Shown here one piece after another: positions 50,401-62,400 of a DNA stretch of 64,000 bases. Position numbers and translations under genes: made by a program. The DNA is taken from assembly GCA_003991915.1 (NCBI GenBank), contig RQTK01000025.1, forward strand, positions 300,706-364,705. Direction: 5' to 3'. The notes under the pieces were generated by a model. That model was not told the DNA's origin, did not search any database, and saw only the letters and a program-made list of their open reading frames with translations. Positions within the stretch are counted from its first letter, which is position 1. Each line of letters opens with the position of its first letter. The stretch comes from Elysia chlorotica (Eukaryota > Mollusca > Gastropoda > Plakobranchidae).

Positions 50401-53400
50401 CTATCTCCTCTTTTATACAAATGAGAAGAACGATTCCAGAGTTTAGAGTTTCTGCAATACAAAAAGAAACACGCAATGTTATTTTTTAGTTTTTTTAATG
50501 TCTATGATTATACCAAAATCATGTATTTTGTAGCCAAAGAACTTATGACTTAAGAAATGTTGGCCATACCACTATCTCACTGGTAAATATAGAGATAGAG
50601 CTAGTTAATTCTCCGCCCTTGGAGCTGTTTTTATTTAACATGCTTTTGCATACTCTGTCATTGTAGGGAACATGGGGGCCGAGTGTTAAAGGTGGAATCA
50701 AATAGGGTGAGGGTGTTTTCTTTCTTACATACTACCCCTCTGCACCAAATCTTTCTTAATATTTAGATATATATATATATATAGCTTTGCCACATGCCTT
50801 AGTCATATTTATACATTAACCACATTTTTTTCTTCTTCTGAATAACCATAATCTGTCACAAAGAAGTAAAGTAGAAAGATAGGGATCCTTTTCATGCATG
50901 AAGGAGTGCCTAGAACATGGCTGTTCTTTTTTTTTTACATAGTTATAAATCCCTTTTTTTAACTCTCCCCCTCTTTCAACGTTTTTATAAAAATTGTAAA
51001 AAAGCAAAATTAAAATACTTTCAGTATTATACTTTCATTTTAAGTAAATTGCTCAGCCCTTTTTTCAAACATATAAATTTTGGATATATGGATAATCGAA
51101 AGCTATTTTACTTATCTAGTTCCAATGATTATACTTATAGCTATTTTTAATTCATATCCTGATATAATTTAGTAGTTTGCCTCACAAACTATTTTCAATC
51201 AAATGCAGGTGCTTTTGACTACGAAGATTTATAATTGACCATTAAAAAGAAGAAGAAAATAAAATTCAGGAAATAAAACCCATTGGGTCTACTAATAACC
51301 GATTCACATAAGTATCTCCTTAACGAGTGAGCTCATTGTTTTATCTTCATGTGTGGGATTCAAAGTTTCTTTTTCATTGATCGTTAAGCTTTTTTATCTC
51401 TAAATTCTGCTGTTTTGTTCTAAACACATTTTGATTAACCAGAGTGGTTTGCAGATGAAAAGTAATTGTAGAAAGCAAAAGAAGAAATTTCCACAGAATT
51501 AAGATCAGCGGCAAAACTGTCAAATTTTTTTTACACATGTAGAGACATCAAGACAGTGTAATAACATTTTATGTGAAGCAAAGAGATGATGATAATGGGA
51601 TTAGGAAAATAAAAACAAAACAAACAAAAACTATTAACCTTGGGTAGTAAATAAAAAAAAAATGCTTTAGAGCCAGACTTACTACGTATGCAGATGCCAA
51701 AGTTGGACGTCTTAATCAAAATCCTTTTTCATACTACTACTCATAGTCTGTGCAGCTTACAATGACACACATATCCTCCAACATCATTAAAAAAAAAAAT
51801 CTGTAACCGACCATTTGTAGTTAAAACTTTTAAAACCTGCAATTAATATTTAACGAAATTTGAATGATAATGCAATTTCTGTAATATGTGAATGTTTGAT
51901 AATATCACTAGACAAAAAAGGCTATCAAGAGTTGATAGTAGAGGAAACACATTTCCTATCATTGTGTTCAGACACTTGAATTGAGTTTGATTGAGCCCAT
52001 GATTATTGAGTCCTGGAAATCAAAACAATGTTATCAGTTCATCTCCCTATTTTTGTGTAGGTAAAAGGGGAATGTTACTAGGACAACATAGTCAATGTGT
52101 TATAATTAAATAATTTTGCTTTTTCTAGACATTGTTATAATGCAATTGAACACAGTAAGCTTTTACCTCTGGCAGACATGCTTATTGTGCAGTCATGATT
52201 TCCTCTGATCCCCTTCTCATATTTCTGCTTCTGCAGCTCTATTAGGAAGTGAAATTAATTATTTGTGTGCTGATTTAAGTATGTCCCTCAACATAACCTA
52301 ATTGTTGAATTTGGAAATTTTGGATAATTGTTTAAAGATTATTTAAGAATGTTGGACTAATACTAAGAGAGGTTATACTATATTGGGGTCTTAACTGTTA
52401 ACCAATTTGTTCATGTCAAACAACTGGTTTAATGATTTAAAATAGGTTTTAACATAATGAGGAATCAATACTGGGAGCTGTAACCTAAAAACCTGTAACG
52501 AAAAGGGATTAATAATTAAATGTTAGGCTAGGGGAGGGGTTTGTGTGTTTATCTGTCAAATATCATTACCTACTGGTAAAGTCGGTGTCGGTATTGTGTG
52601 ATCTACTGAGAAAGGAGCCCTGGTGTCCCCACATTACCGAACATAAAATTGCCAGATTTTAGTCTTGGGACCCGTCAACGACATGGTCTTGCTGCTAACA
52701 GTGGATCTTAAGAAACCAACCAAATAAAAAACTAATGTCGTAAATCGTTAATCTCTGAAACTGATCATTAAAGATCTCAAAGGTATACATTGTCATCTTT
52801 CTTTGTGCCTCTAATTTCTTTGATATTTTTACCCACTACTATGTCCCATATCATATGGAAGAATGACATATAGAAACAACAGACCATTGTTTAAATTTCA
52901 ATGTCTCTTTTATGAAAAGAGCTAAAGTGTTCCTTATTTGAAGTGCTTTATCTCTTTTTTGTTTTATTTTACCAGTTCAAGGATATTGCTACCTTCCCCT
53001 GCAGCAAGCAGCTAGTCGGGCTAGAGAGCTGGAGGGGCAAGTCCCTGGGCAAACCTGGCCCTCACTCTCGTGTATTGAGGGAGAAAGTGGATCTGCCTGA
53101 CAACAGCAGACAGCTTCACCTATTGCTCGAGCCTGAAAGACGCATTGTGGCTGGCCCCGTCCTTGCACCGCCAGCCAGGGAAACAGTTCTTGCTTGGCTT
53201 AACTCTCAAACGGCCCTCATCAATGAAATGAAGCAAAAGGAAGATTCCAGCAACTCGTTAACAGAGACTAACTTAGGAGACGGACATAAATATGTCAAAT
53301 TTTCTCAACATCTTGTGTCAGCACCTGAAAAAAATGCATCATCTGCTGAGCTAATAAACTTAAAAAAGTTTGAAGGTGGCAACCAAGATTTGGCTTCACC

Positions 53401-56400
53401 TCCTTCATCAGGATTGAGTATGAGAGATAACTCAACATGCATGGTGGATACAGACTTGGATGTCACTCTCACTCCCAATCAAACTCAGACATGTCCTTCC
53501 TCTAGCACTTCTGGAGATACCACCTATGAATCACAGGCATCCATAGAAGATGTCAAATCAGATAAATTTCCACAATCCTCCACAGGAGATAAAAAACAGA
53601 AAAAATTCCCAAATTTTACTCAAACTGCTGATGTACATTTACGTAAATCAAAGCGTAGAATCATATCAACAACAAGCTCAGGCAAAGCAAAAGAGGCAAG
53701 ATTGTCAGTTGCTTCATCGACGGTCAATGTACCACTCAGTCCCACTGATGTGATAAATTCATCATCTAAACCTGAAGCAGATTCCTCCAGATGTTCTGCC
53801 GCATGTGAGCAGCCAGAGAGTTCAGAGGAGGATGCTGCAGGTCAAGTTACACCACTACTGAGGCGGTTGTCTACAAACACAGAAAATCTGATAAGAAGGA
53901 ATGTTCTCAGCACTCAGACACAGGTATTTCATCTTTTTTATGACACTTTGACACAATCTAATTTATGTATGTCCTTGAACAGTTAAATCAGCTTTATAGG
54001 TAAATACTTTATACAAAGTTATATCAAACAGTAACTAAAAAAAAGAATAAGAAAAAAAAATAATATAATTGTGAACAGTGGCAGAAAAAAAATATTAGAA
54101 TAGGGGCTTTGGAAATAGTTAATGTTATATAAAGCTGTAGTTCACATTGCACTGGTTTGTTAAATCAAATTCCAAGGTGGTAAGCTTTATTCATTTGTAT
54201 CTTGTAGTCCAAAATTTCTGTTTAATCATTTTTATCATAACAAACCTATTATTACAACTTTGATTTAATTTTGTTGCAGCGCCAGTACTCAGAGCTTGGG
54301 TTCACTGCAGGTGAAATGTCTCAAATTGAAGGCCCCACACCCAAAAACACATTTGGTTTCAAGATGACTCCAAATCAGAAGAAAGGATTTCAAACTAGGC
54401 ATAAGGTAAACAATATTATTTTATTATTTGTAATACTAGACAAGGTTGAAGCAAGGCTTTAGGTAAACAATATCAGTTTCTTTTCCATAGAATATGTTTA
54501 AAGACATGATTTGAGGTGTAGGGAACTTTCAAATGGAAAGTAGAGTTGATAACCTTTTTTTTTTTTTTTTTTAAAGTATTCTGAAGGTCTTCTTAATTCT
54601 CATATATATTAATATATATACTTGTCTCATGAAACCTGTATCATTTTTTTGTTATAGATCTAGAAATTTATGCCACTGAGTTTTGATCATGTTTAAGTTT
54701 AAAATAACCTAGTTAAAAAAAAAAACACCTTTTTTTTTTCATTTTTGTGCCTTTAAATGGTATAGAGTAAATTTCAGTTTGCACTTATTTCAGTTCCAGA
54801 ACATAACGACTCTGAGTCTCGAGCTACATGTGGAGACACGTGGTGATCTCCGCCCTGATCCCGAACTTGACCCTGTCCAGGCAGTCTTCTACTCTGTGCT
54901 GGATGATGTTCCTGCAGACAGAGGCAAAAGCAGCACAACTGGGATCATTTATGTTGATGCTCAGTCTTGGACAAAAGTTATGGCAAGGAAACAAAACCAA
55001 GATCATTTGTCGTCTCAGAAACCAAAATCTGGTTTTTGCCAAGGAAACTTGTTTCCAACATCGAAAAGTCCTACTTCATCATGCAGTAGCACATCAAAAC
55101 CAAATCAAGTGATTCAGAATACCCCGCCTTCTTCTCCTAAAGCTGTGGCCTCCCAGTCTCTCTCTCCTAAGCCAAAGAGGGGAGGTAAAGGGAGAGGCAA
55201 AGGCCGGGCTAACAAGGCAAGTGGCCAGTCACCTGGGAGAGCATATCTTTCACCAGACCAGGCCCTCCTGGAGAAATCATCTGTGGGTAGAAATCTTGAG
55301 ATCACCTACGTTCAAGATGAAATGCATCTTCTTGGCACAACAATCGATCTGGTCAAAAGGTAGGTTGCTTTTATTTCCTTGTCATCTGCAAATTGCCACT
55401 TGGCCAAAAGGTGGCATATCAGTATATCCAGTAATATAATTTAGACAACTAACACAGGAATCTAATCTATTGAAATTTATTTTAAAAATACATCTCCCAT
55501 TCTGCTAGTTCAATGATGAAAAGTTGCATCATGTGGCCAGTACTTTTTGTTACTCCTTGTTTTCACAGTTTCTGTATCTATTTTGATTACCTCTTACAAG
55601 TACCAAAGAAGCAGTCATAGACATGCAGTATAAATCATTAATCAAATTTTACAGGAACCTGGAATGAGAAAAAGAGCATAAGACTATTTATTAATGCTCT
55701 TTTCCTTTGGTTTTTTAAAGGTTCTCCTTATTTACTGTTATACATTTGTTCTCAAAGCAGTATCTCAAATTTTTTAAATCTATTGTTACTTGCCTGATAC
55801 CCAACTCCAGCCTTTACTAAGAAATAAAATAGCATTTCACTAATTGGTGAAATAGTATTCTCAATCTAAAAGCTTGATGGTTGATTAAAGATGTGTTGAA
55901 GGTAAGCATTGTATGTTTTGTCTCCTCAGGTTTGACCCAGACATCTTGGTCGGGTATGAGATCCAGACGCTGTCCTGGGGCTTCCTGCTGCAGCGTGCGG
56001 CTCACCTGGGCCTTGACCTGTGCTCCAAGATCGCCAGGGTGCAAGGTTGGTAGCATCCACAGTGGAATCTGCTTAAGATCAATCCTGTTGACTCAACACA
56101 GTCACATGGCGGACATGGACGCTGTGACATTTAATTTGAAAGAGAAAAAGCTGAAGTTTTCAAATCTACGAATTTAGGAAAAACCTTAAAAATAGTGCTA
56201 TTTCATGAGATTTGCTGGCAAAATACTGTGACTGTTGAGTTAAGATAAGCAATGGTTTTATATGAGTTATTTCCAAGGCACCAATTCCTTTTTTTTTTTC
56301 ACACTTTACAGTCACTTTTTAATACAAAGTTGAGATTTAAAAAAAAAAGGCAACTTCCAGGCTGTCCCCAACAGGTAATCTTAAGTGGATTCCTCTGTAG

Positions 56401-57915
56401 TTATAGTATACAGTCAACACTGCTCGAGTCGATCTCTAGGGAATGTACCTGAAAACTCTGAGTGACTTTTGTAAGTGATTTAATTATGTGTCCTTTTTAC
56501 TACACTCGTCACTGTAATAAAATCGCAAAAGTAACTAAAAGAGGGACTCCCAACACTGATTTTTTGTTTTGAGAAGCCTACTTCTTGCCCTTGGTCCCTT
56601 CTCTAAGTATTCTTTTCTAAGAACGAACAGTTTGAAATGTTTAAATGTTTTATGGAGAAATCAAACAAAAATTATACTGCTGCATATTTCATAGAATTTC
56701 AAGAAAATAGTTTATATTTTATATCCCCTTATGTTAACTAATTTTGACCTCGATGAACATGAAACATTGTTGATGAAAAGATGATCAATTGTATGCCATT
56801 CTCAGACTCAAAAGAGAACAACCAGTTCAGTGCAGCCAAGGATGAGTGGGGCGCAGACCATATGTCTGAGATCCATGTGTCAGGAAGAGTGGTTCTCAAC
56901 TTGTGGAGAGTCATTCGCCATGAGGTAAATACTGAGGAGCCTTGTATGCTGATACTAATGGTGATAGATGATACTTCAGGTACTTTCATGTGTTGCAAAA
57001 TGAAGCTAGCCAGATGTTCTTGCCATACTATTTCTTTTGTAATAGAATATGATAAATAAGCAAACAATGAAATGGAATGATCCCTAGGTCCCTGTGGCGT
57101 TGTCATAATAAAACTGTTTCAGGTCAATTTGTTGAATTTAATTCACAGAGACTCGAACACACTATCTTGTCAAGATTAACAAAAACAAAATAATGAATAC
57201 TAGAAATATGCAAATGTTATTGATGTTTCATTTACACAATGATCATTTTCATGGTAAGGAGATTCCAATGTGGGATAAGAGATACTATGCAAAAGAGTTT
57301 TTTGTTTGTGTTGCATGTATGGATTTTTCTATTAAATTTATAATTGGATGCTGATGTTCATACATTTTGATTATAATAACTGTTCCTTTGCTTCTCTTCA
57401 AAACTGGCAAAAACAAAAACAACTGTGATACCTTTTCCTTTTGCAGGTTGCACTAAATGTGTACTCATTTGAAAATGTAGCATTCCACATTTTGCACCAA
57501 AGGATTCCTCTTTACTCTTTCCGTTCACTGACTAAGTGGTTTAGTCATAGGACTCATCTTCTAAGGTACTATTTACAACTACTTCCATTTTATATTTGTC
57601 TCGGTTATTAAGATGTGTTGTTTTCAGTGAACTTTTTCTTTTGATATACAAAGGTTACAAAAGGTGACTCATCATAAATTCTGATGTTGATCAAGCATGA
57701 TTCTCAGAAAGATATGTTATTTTTGTTTTGTTTACCTTTTTCCTTATAAAGATTTAATTACAAGACATGATCTTCTTTGGGTTTTAAGGCTTTAAATACA
57801 GAATACTTAGTGTAAATACCTTAGCTTTTCTCCCATATCTTTCTCCTTCACGTCCTCCTGCTCTTTCAACCTCCCCCCTCTCCTCTCCTTCTTTTCAACT
57901 TTCTCTCTTCATATC

Positions 57916-58012
<97 letters not shown>

Positions 58013-59365
58013 ACTCATCTACTCACTTTCCCTTTCCCAGCAAATTAAATTTTTAAGGGTGTGGATTATAATGTCTACAGCATTAAACACTAACTGTTTC
58101 TAACCCCCAGATGGCGTGTTTTGGAATACTATATAGTCAGAGTCAAAGGTCAACTAGAAGTCATTGACAGCCTTGACCTGATTGGTAAAACAAGCGAGTT
58201 TGCCAGAGTCTTTGGCATTGAGTTTTACGATGTTCTGGCAAGGGGTTCACAGGTCAGTTTTTAGCTGGAACATTTTCCTCCTGATTTTTTTATTTTCATG
58301 ATAAATATTTTTGAAAAAAGCAATCAAGTCACGAGTATCCAAGGAACATTTTGAACTATATAGGGTAAAAAAATTTTTTTTTGCATTATAGAAGATAGAG
58401 CATTATTGTATACATCTATAAAGAATGAAAACACCTCATTATCTAGAAACTGAAAAAGCTACCCATTGTGTGTTTAATGTATATGAATGGTTATTTCAGA
58501 GCTGCCAATCGTCCCGCATTTCGCGGGACAGTCCCGCTTTTTGATACCTTGTCAAGCCCGCGATATAAAAAATGCCGTTTTGTCCCGCTTTGAGCATTGA
58601 AGCTGCATGTTTTTTAGTTGTTGATTTCCACCCTTACAGCCATTGCCGTAAACAACTGCACATTTTCATTTTGTTGTGTTAAGTTTTGTGTGTCACATGT
58701 TTTGTTCATGCTCAGTTTGCATACCATTAAGGAACAACGAGAAAACCACCTTGGGTCTAAATGTAATCCTATCAATCTAGGCCGGGCCAAACTGACAAAG
58801 GCTTAATCGTTCTTAAGTTGCGTTATTCCCGACGTATAACGACTGCTCATCCTCTTAGTCGGAATTAGATTTTGGCAAAGCCTAGTAACAGTATCGCCTG
58901 TGTGATATACTGAATACAGTGAACTTACACAATGCGCATGATTTCCAAGAAAGAGAGATTTAGGCTAGCAGTTATCAATGAAACTGAAAACTAAGCACTA
59001 GATTGTTCCATTGTCTGCAACAAGACATACTGAAACAGATCGGTGTGATTGGCGTAGAAGTTCAGATACTTATATTGAATAGTGTACTAATGAATTGAAC
59101 ACTTTCGATTTACTTCAACCAAAATCTAATCTAGATCTAGATCTAGATCAAGTAACACGACGTTGAGAATGAAGAGTTGAGAGCATAGGCCTAGGCCCTA
59201 CTAAAGCTCTTCCTCTGTTCCTCGTTCGTTTTTGTCCATTGCCATCTTACCTCGACTCCTTGCCATCAGTTAATACATTTTTGCTTCCTTCTTTAATTTA
59301 TTTTTTTTTTCTTCTCTCTTTAAACAAAATTTTGTTATTTAAATAATTATTCTATCCCGCGTGGA

Positions 59366-59437
<72 letters not shown>

Positions 59438-62400
59438 TAGTTAGTGGTGGTATTAGTTGTAGTTAGAGTGGTGGTAGCAGTAATATTGGTAGAAGTAGTA
59501 ATTGTAGTAGTAGCTCGGTGGTGGTGTAAGTCATACTTTATTTCTGGGGTGTTTTTTTTGGCTTCTCGTCAGTCATGCCTTGTGGCCTCCTGGTCCCCCA
59601 ACCAGTGTCCCCGAGGTTGATCGACGATCGGCATATTGGGACGGGGAGTTATGTTTGCCCTCTGCTCCATAGAGTCACAAGGGAGGCTCTCCACACATTC
59701 CCAGCCCATAATGGGCCGACCTTTGCCACTGGCCCTGTCTAGGCGTATAATTCTATAATGGCTTGTTAAAAAATAAATCAACAAAAAAGGACCAGGTAAA
59801 CCTAGTATTTAGTCAGATGTAGCATCTGTGAAAATTTCACAATTATTGGTTGAGCCTTCTTCAAGCGTTTTGGGAAGAACCCCTCGATTTTACTAAAATA
59901 TATATATATATAGGTTGTTATTATTATTTTTATTATTATTATTATTATTATTATCACCATCATCATCATTAGTACTATTGTTATTCTTGATATAGATACG
60001 TGTTGAGTCGATGATGCTTAGACTTGCGAAGCCCCTGAACTTCGTGCCAGTGTCTCCGAGTGTTCACCAGCGCGCACGGCAGAGAGCACCGGAGTGCATC
60101 CCTCTCACCCTGGAACCTGAGTCACAGCTGTACACGAGTCCTGTGGTGGTGCTAGACTTCCAGTCTCTTTACCCGTCCATCATGATAGCCTACAATTATT
60201 GCTTCTCTACGTGCCTTGGCAGATTGTCATGTCTGGAAAACGCACAGTAAGTGGAGTTGATTACACATCCTTAAATTCCAAAAGAAAAGCTTGAGTCTTT
60301 AAAGGCATTTTTTTGTTGTTGTTTTTACATGGCTTTTTTTGTTAATTTTAAGCTTTTACCTCAGAAATATAAAATTAGTCTTTTAAATCAACATGGGTGA
60401 AAACCTTCCATTAAGTTCCTTTCTTTCTCTTTTTTTTATTTTTTATTAATCAGTGAAGGACCATTTGAATTTGGATGTACTTCCATGAAAGTGACACCTG
60501 CAAGTCTGAAGGTATTTGTAGAATTTTTTCTTTATATTTCCTTGAGATGTAAATTTAACACATGTGACTAAAACTTCCACATATCAGGCTCCCAGAATCT
60601 CACGCTGAAAATCAGTGGCTTTCATTGAAACTGAGTGGCAGCCCTGTAAACCGTCAATATTATTAAATATATTCTTCAATCAAACAGTATAATCTTGTTC
60701 AAAAGATTCCCATGAAAATGCTGTATTGTTTAAAATCGATTCAACAATGAAAGATATGCTTCTCTTTAATGTGTTCATTAAAGTTTTTTTCTTTTTTGTG
60801 TAGAAAATAAAGGACTCAGTGACAGTCTCCCCAAATGGTGTTGTGTTTCTCAAATCCAATGTGAGACGAGGAGTTTTACCAAGGTAATATAAAAACTAAA
60901 AAAATGGAAAACACAAGTGATCTTTGTAGCTTCATCAGTTATGCGCTTTGATTTTATCAAACATAAGAAATTGATATTTAAAACTGCTTTACAATATCTA
61001 TGTGACTTACAACCAAGGAAATTTATTCATAGGAAAGTAAGAACTTTTAAAATAAAATTAAATATGGTTCTTTCTTTCTTTCTTTTTTTTTTTTCATTTT
61101 AAAATTGTCCTACAACATATCTTTTAGCACTTGATTCTTGAAAAGTTACTCTTCAAAATAATTATATTTTCAGGATGGTTGAGGAGATTCTTAACACAAG
61201 GATAATGGTGAAAAAGAGTATGAAGGCAGTGAAAGATGACAAGGTTTGTTTACATACCTAAGGTTATATTTTTTAATTTGAGATACAGCAAGTAGTTTGT
61301 CCAATTTTCTTTGACAAAGCTTTGGGAAACCAACGGGCAAAGTCACTAATCCCCTACATTTCAAAACTTTAAAGAGCTGTCTGAGGAGAAACCGGTTGAC
61401 TTTTCCCCAGACTGCTCTAAAGATTACAATAAACCATTCTCCTTAAACGAAATCTACTCCTGCCTAAACTTTTGAAGGAGACGAGCGCAGGCCCAGATCT
61501 CTTGCACAATAAAATATTTTTTAATCTACCAATTTAATCTCTTCAAATTTTATTACAGCTGTTTAACAAAATTTGGGCGTGCGGTACTTTTCTGGAGTTC
61601 TGGCGCCAAGCCACAGTTATCCCTATTCCAAAACCTGGAAAAGACTTGGAAATCCCACAAAATTACAGACATATAGCTTTGACAAACTGACGGTAACCAA
61701 ACGACTATCTTGGCTGACAACCTACCCATCTTCATTAAAAATGTCATAGCTAATCGACAGTTCCAAGTAAAGGTCGGATCATCTCTGTCTGACTCTTTCG
61801 AGCAGGAGTAGGGAGTTCCCCAGGACAGCGTTCCTGCCAAATCTGTTTGGCATACAAATTAATTCAATAACTGGTTCTTTGAAAAACAATATAAACTGCT
61901 CGTTATACGTAGATGAAATTTGCCGTCTGCTACAAAGCCTCTTCAAACCATAGAGCGGCAACTCCAACTGCAGCTCAACGCTCTTCAGAAATGGGCAGAG
62001 ACAAACGGCTTCAAATTCTTCCCTCAAAAAACGATAGCTGTTCATCTTTGTAATAAATTGAAATTTCACAGGGGTCCTGATCTCTTCATCGATCGCGGCC
62101 AAAGAATTAAAAAAAACTCTCCTTTATCCTCCACCTGAAATATTTGAAGAAAAAGTGTTAAAAAACACTACATTTTTATAAAACCTTATACAGGACAGAG
62201 TGGGGAGCAGATAGTGTCCCTCCTCTACCTCTGTTGCTCTTTGATACGATATAAACTCGATAACGGCAGTGTTGTAACATGTCCAAGTCGATTTTCCCTA
62301 AAGGGACAAATAAAGATTATCTTATCTTTTAACTAACCTTTTTATGCAGTTTTTATGCTTTTACCACTCAGAGAGATAAATGAATCACCGTTGCTACTAG

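Larger units (their letters stand above)
58253..59995 (+). other. REV3L: REV3L intron 22
   Basis: 1,743 bp. It holds a CAG-terminus element fragment (58497 onward), a CTAGAT-rich patch near 59130, an AGT microsatellite, a GC-richer unique-looking patch (59565-59755) and a TTA microsatellite next to the acceptor. Confidence 0.85.

Noticed and set aside
53924..53985. Extension of exon 16 to the stop at 53985
   Set aside because: A donor at 53924 and the in-frame exon 17 matching human REV3L show this is intron.
56411..56470. Pogo/Tc1-type transposon end
   Set aside because: The resemblance to a typical terminal repeat is suggestive, but no partner terminus or TA duplication could be established.
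59365..59520. CRISPR-like array of short repeats
   Set aside because: It is an uninterrupted AGT microsatellite without spacers, in an animal intron.
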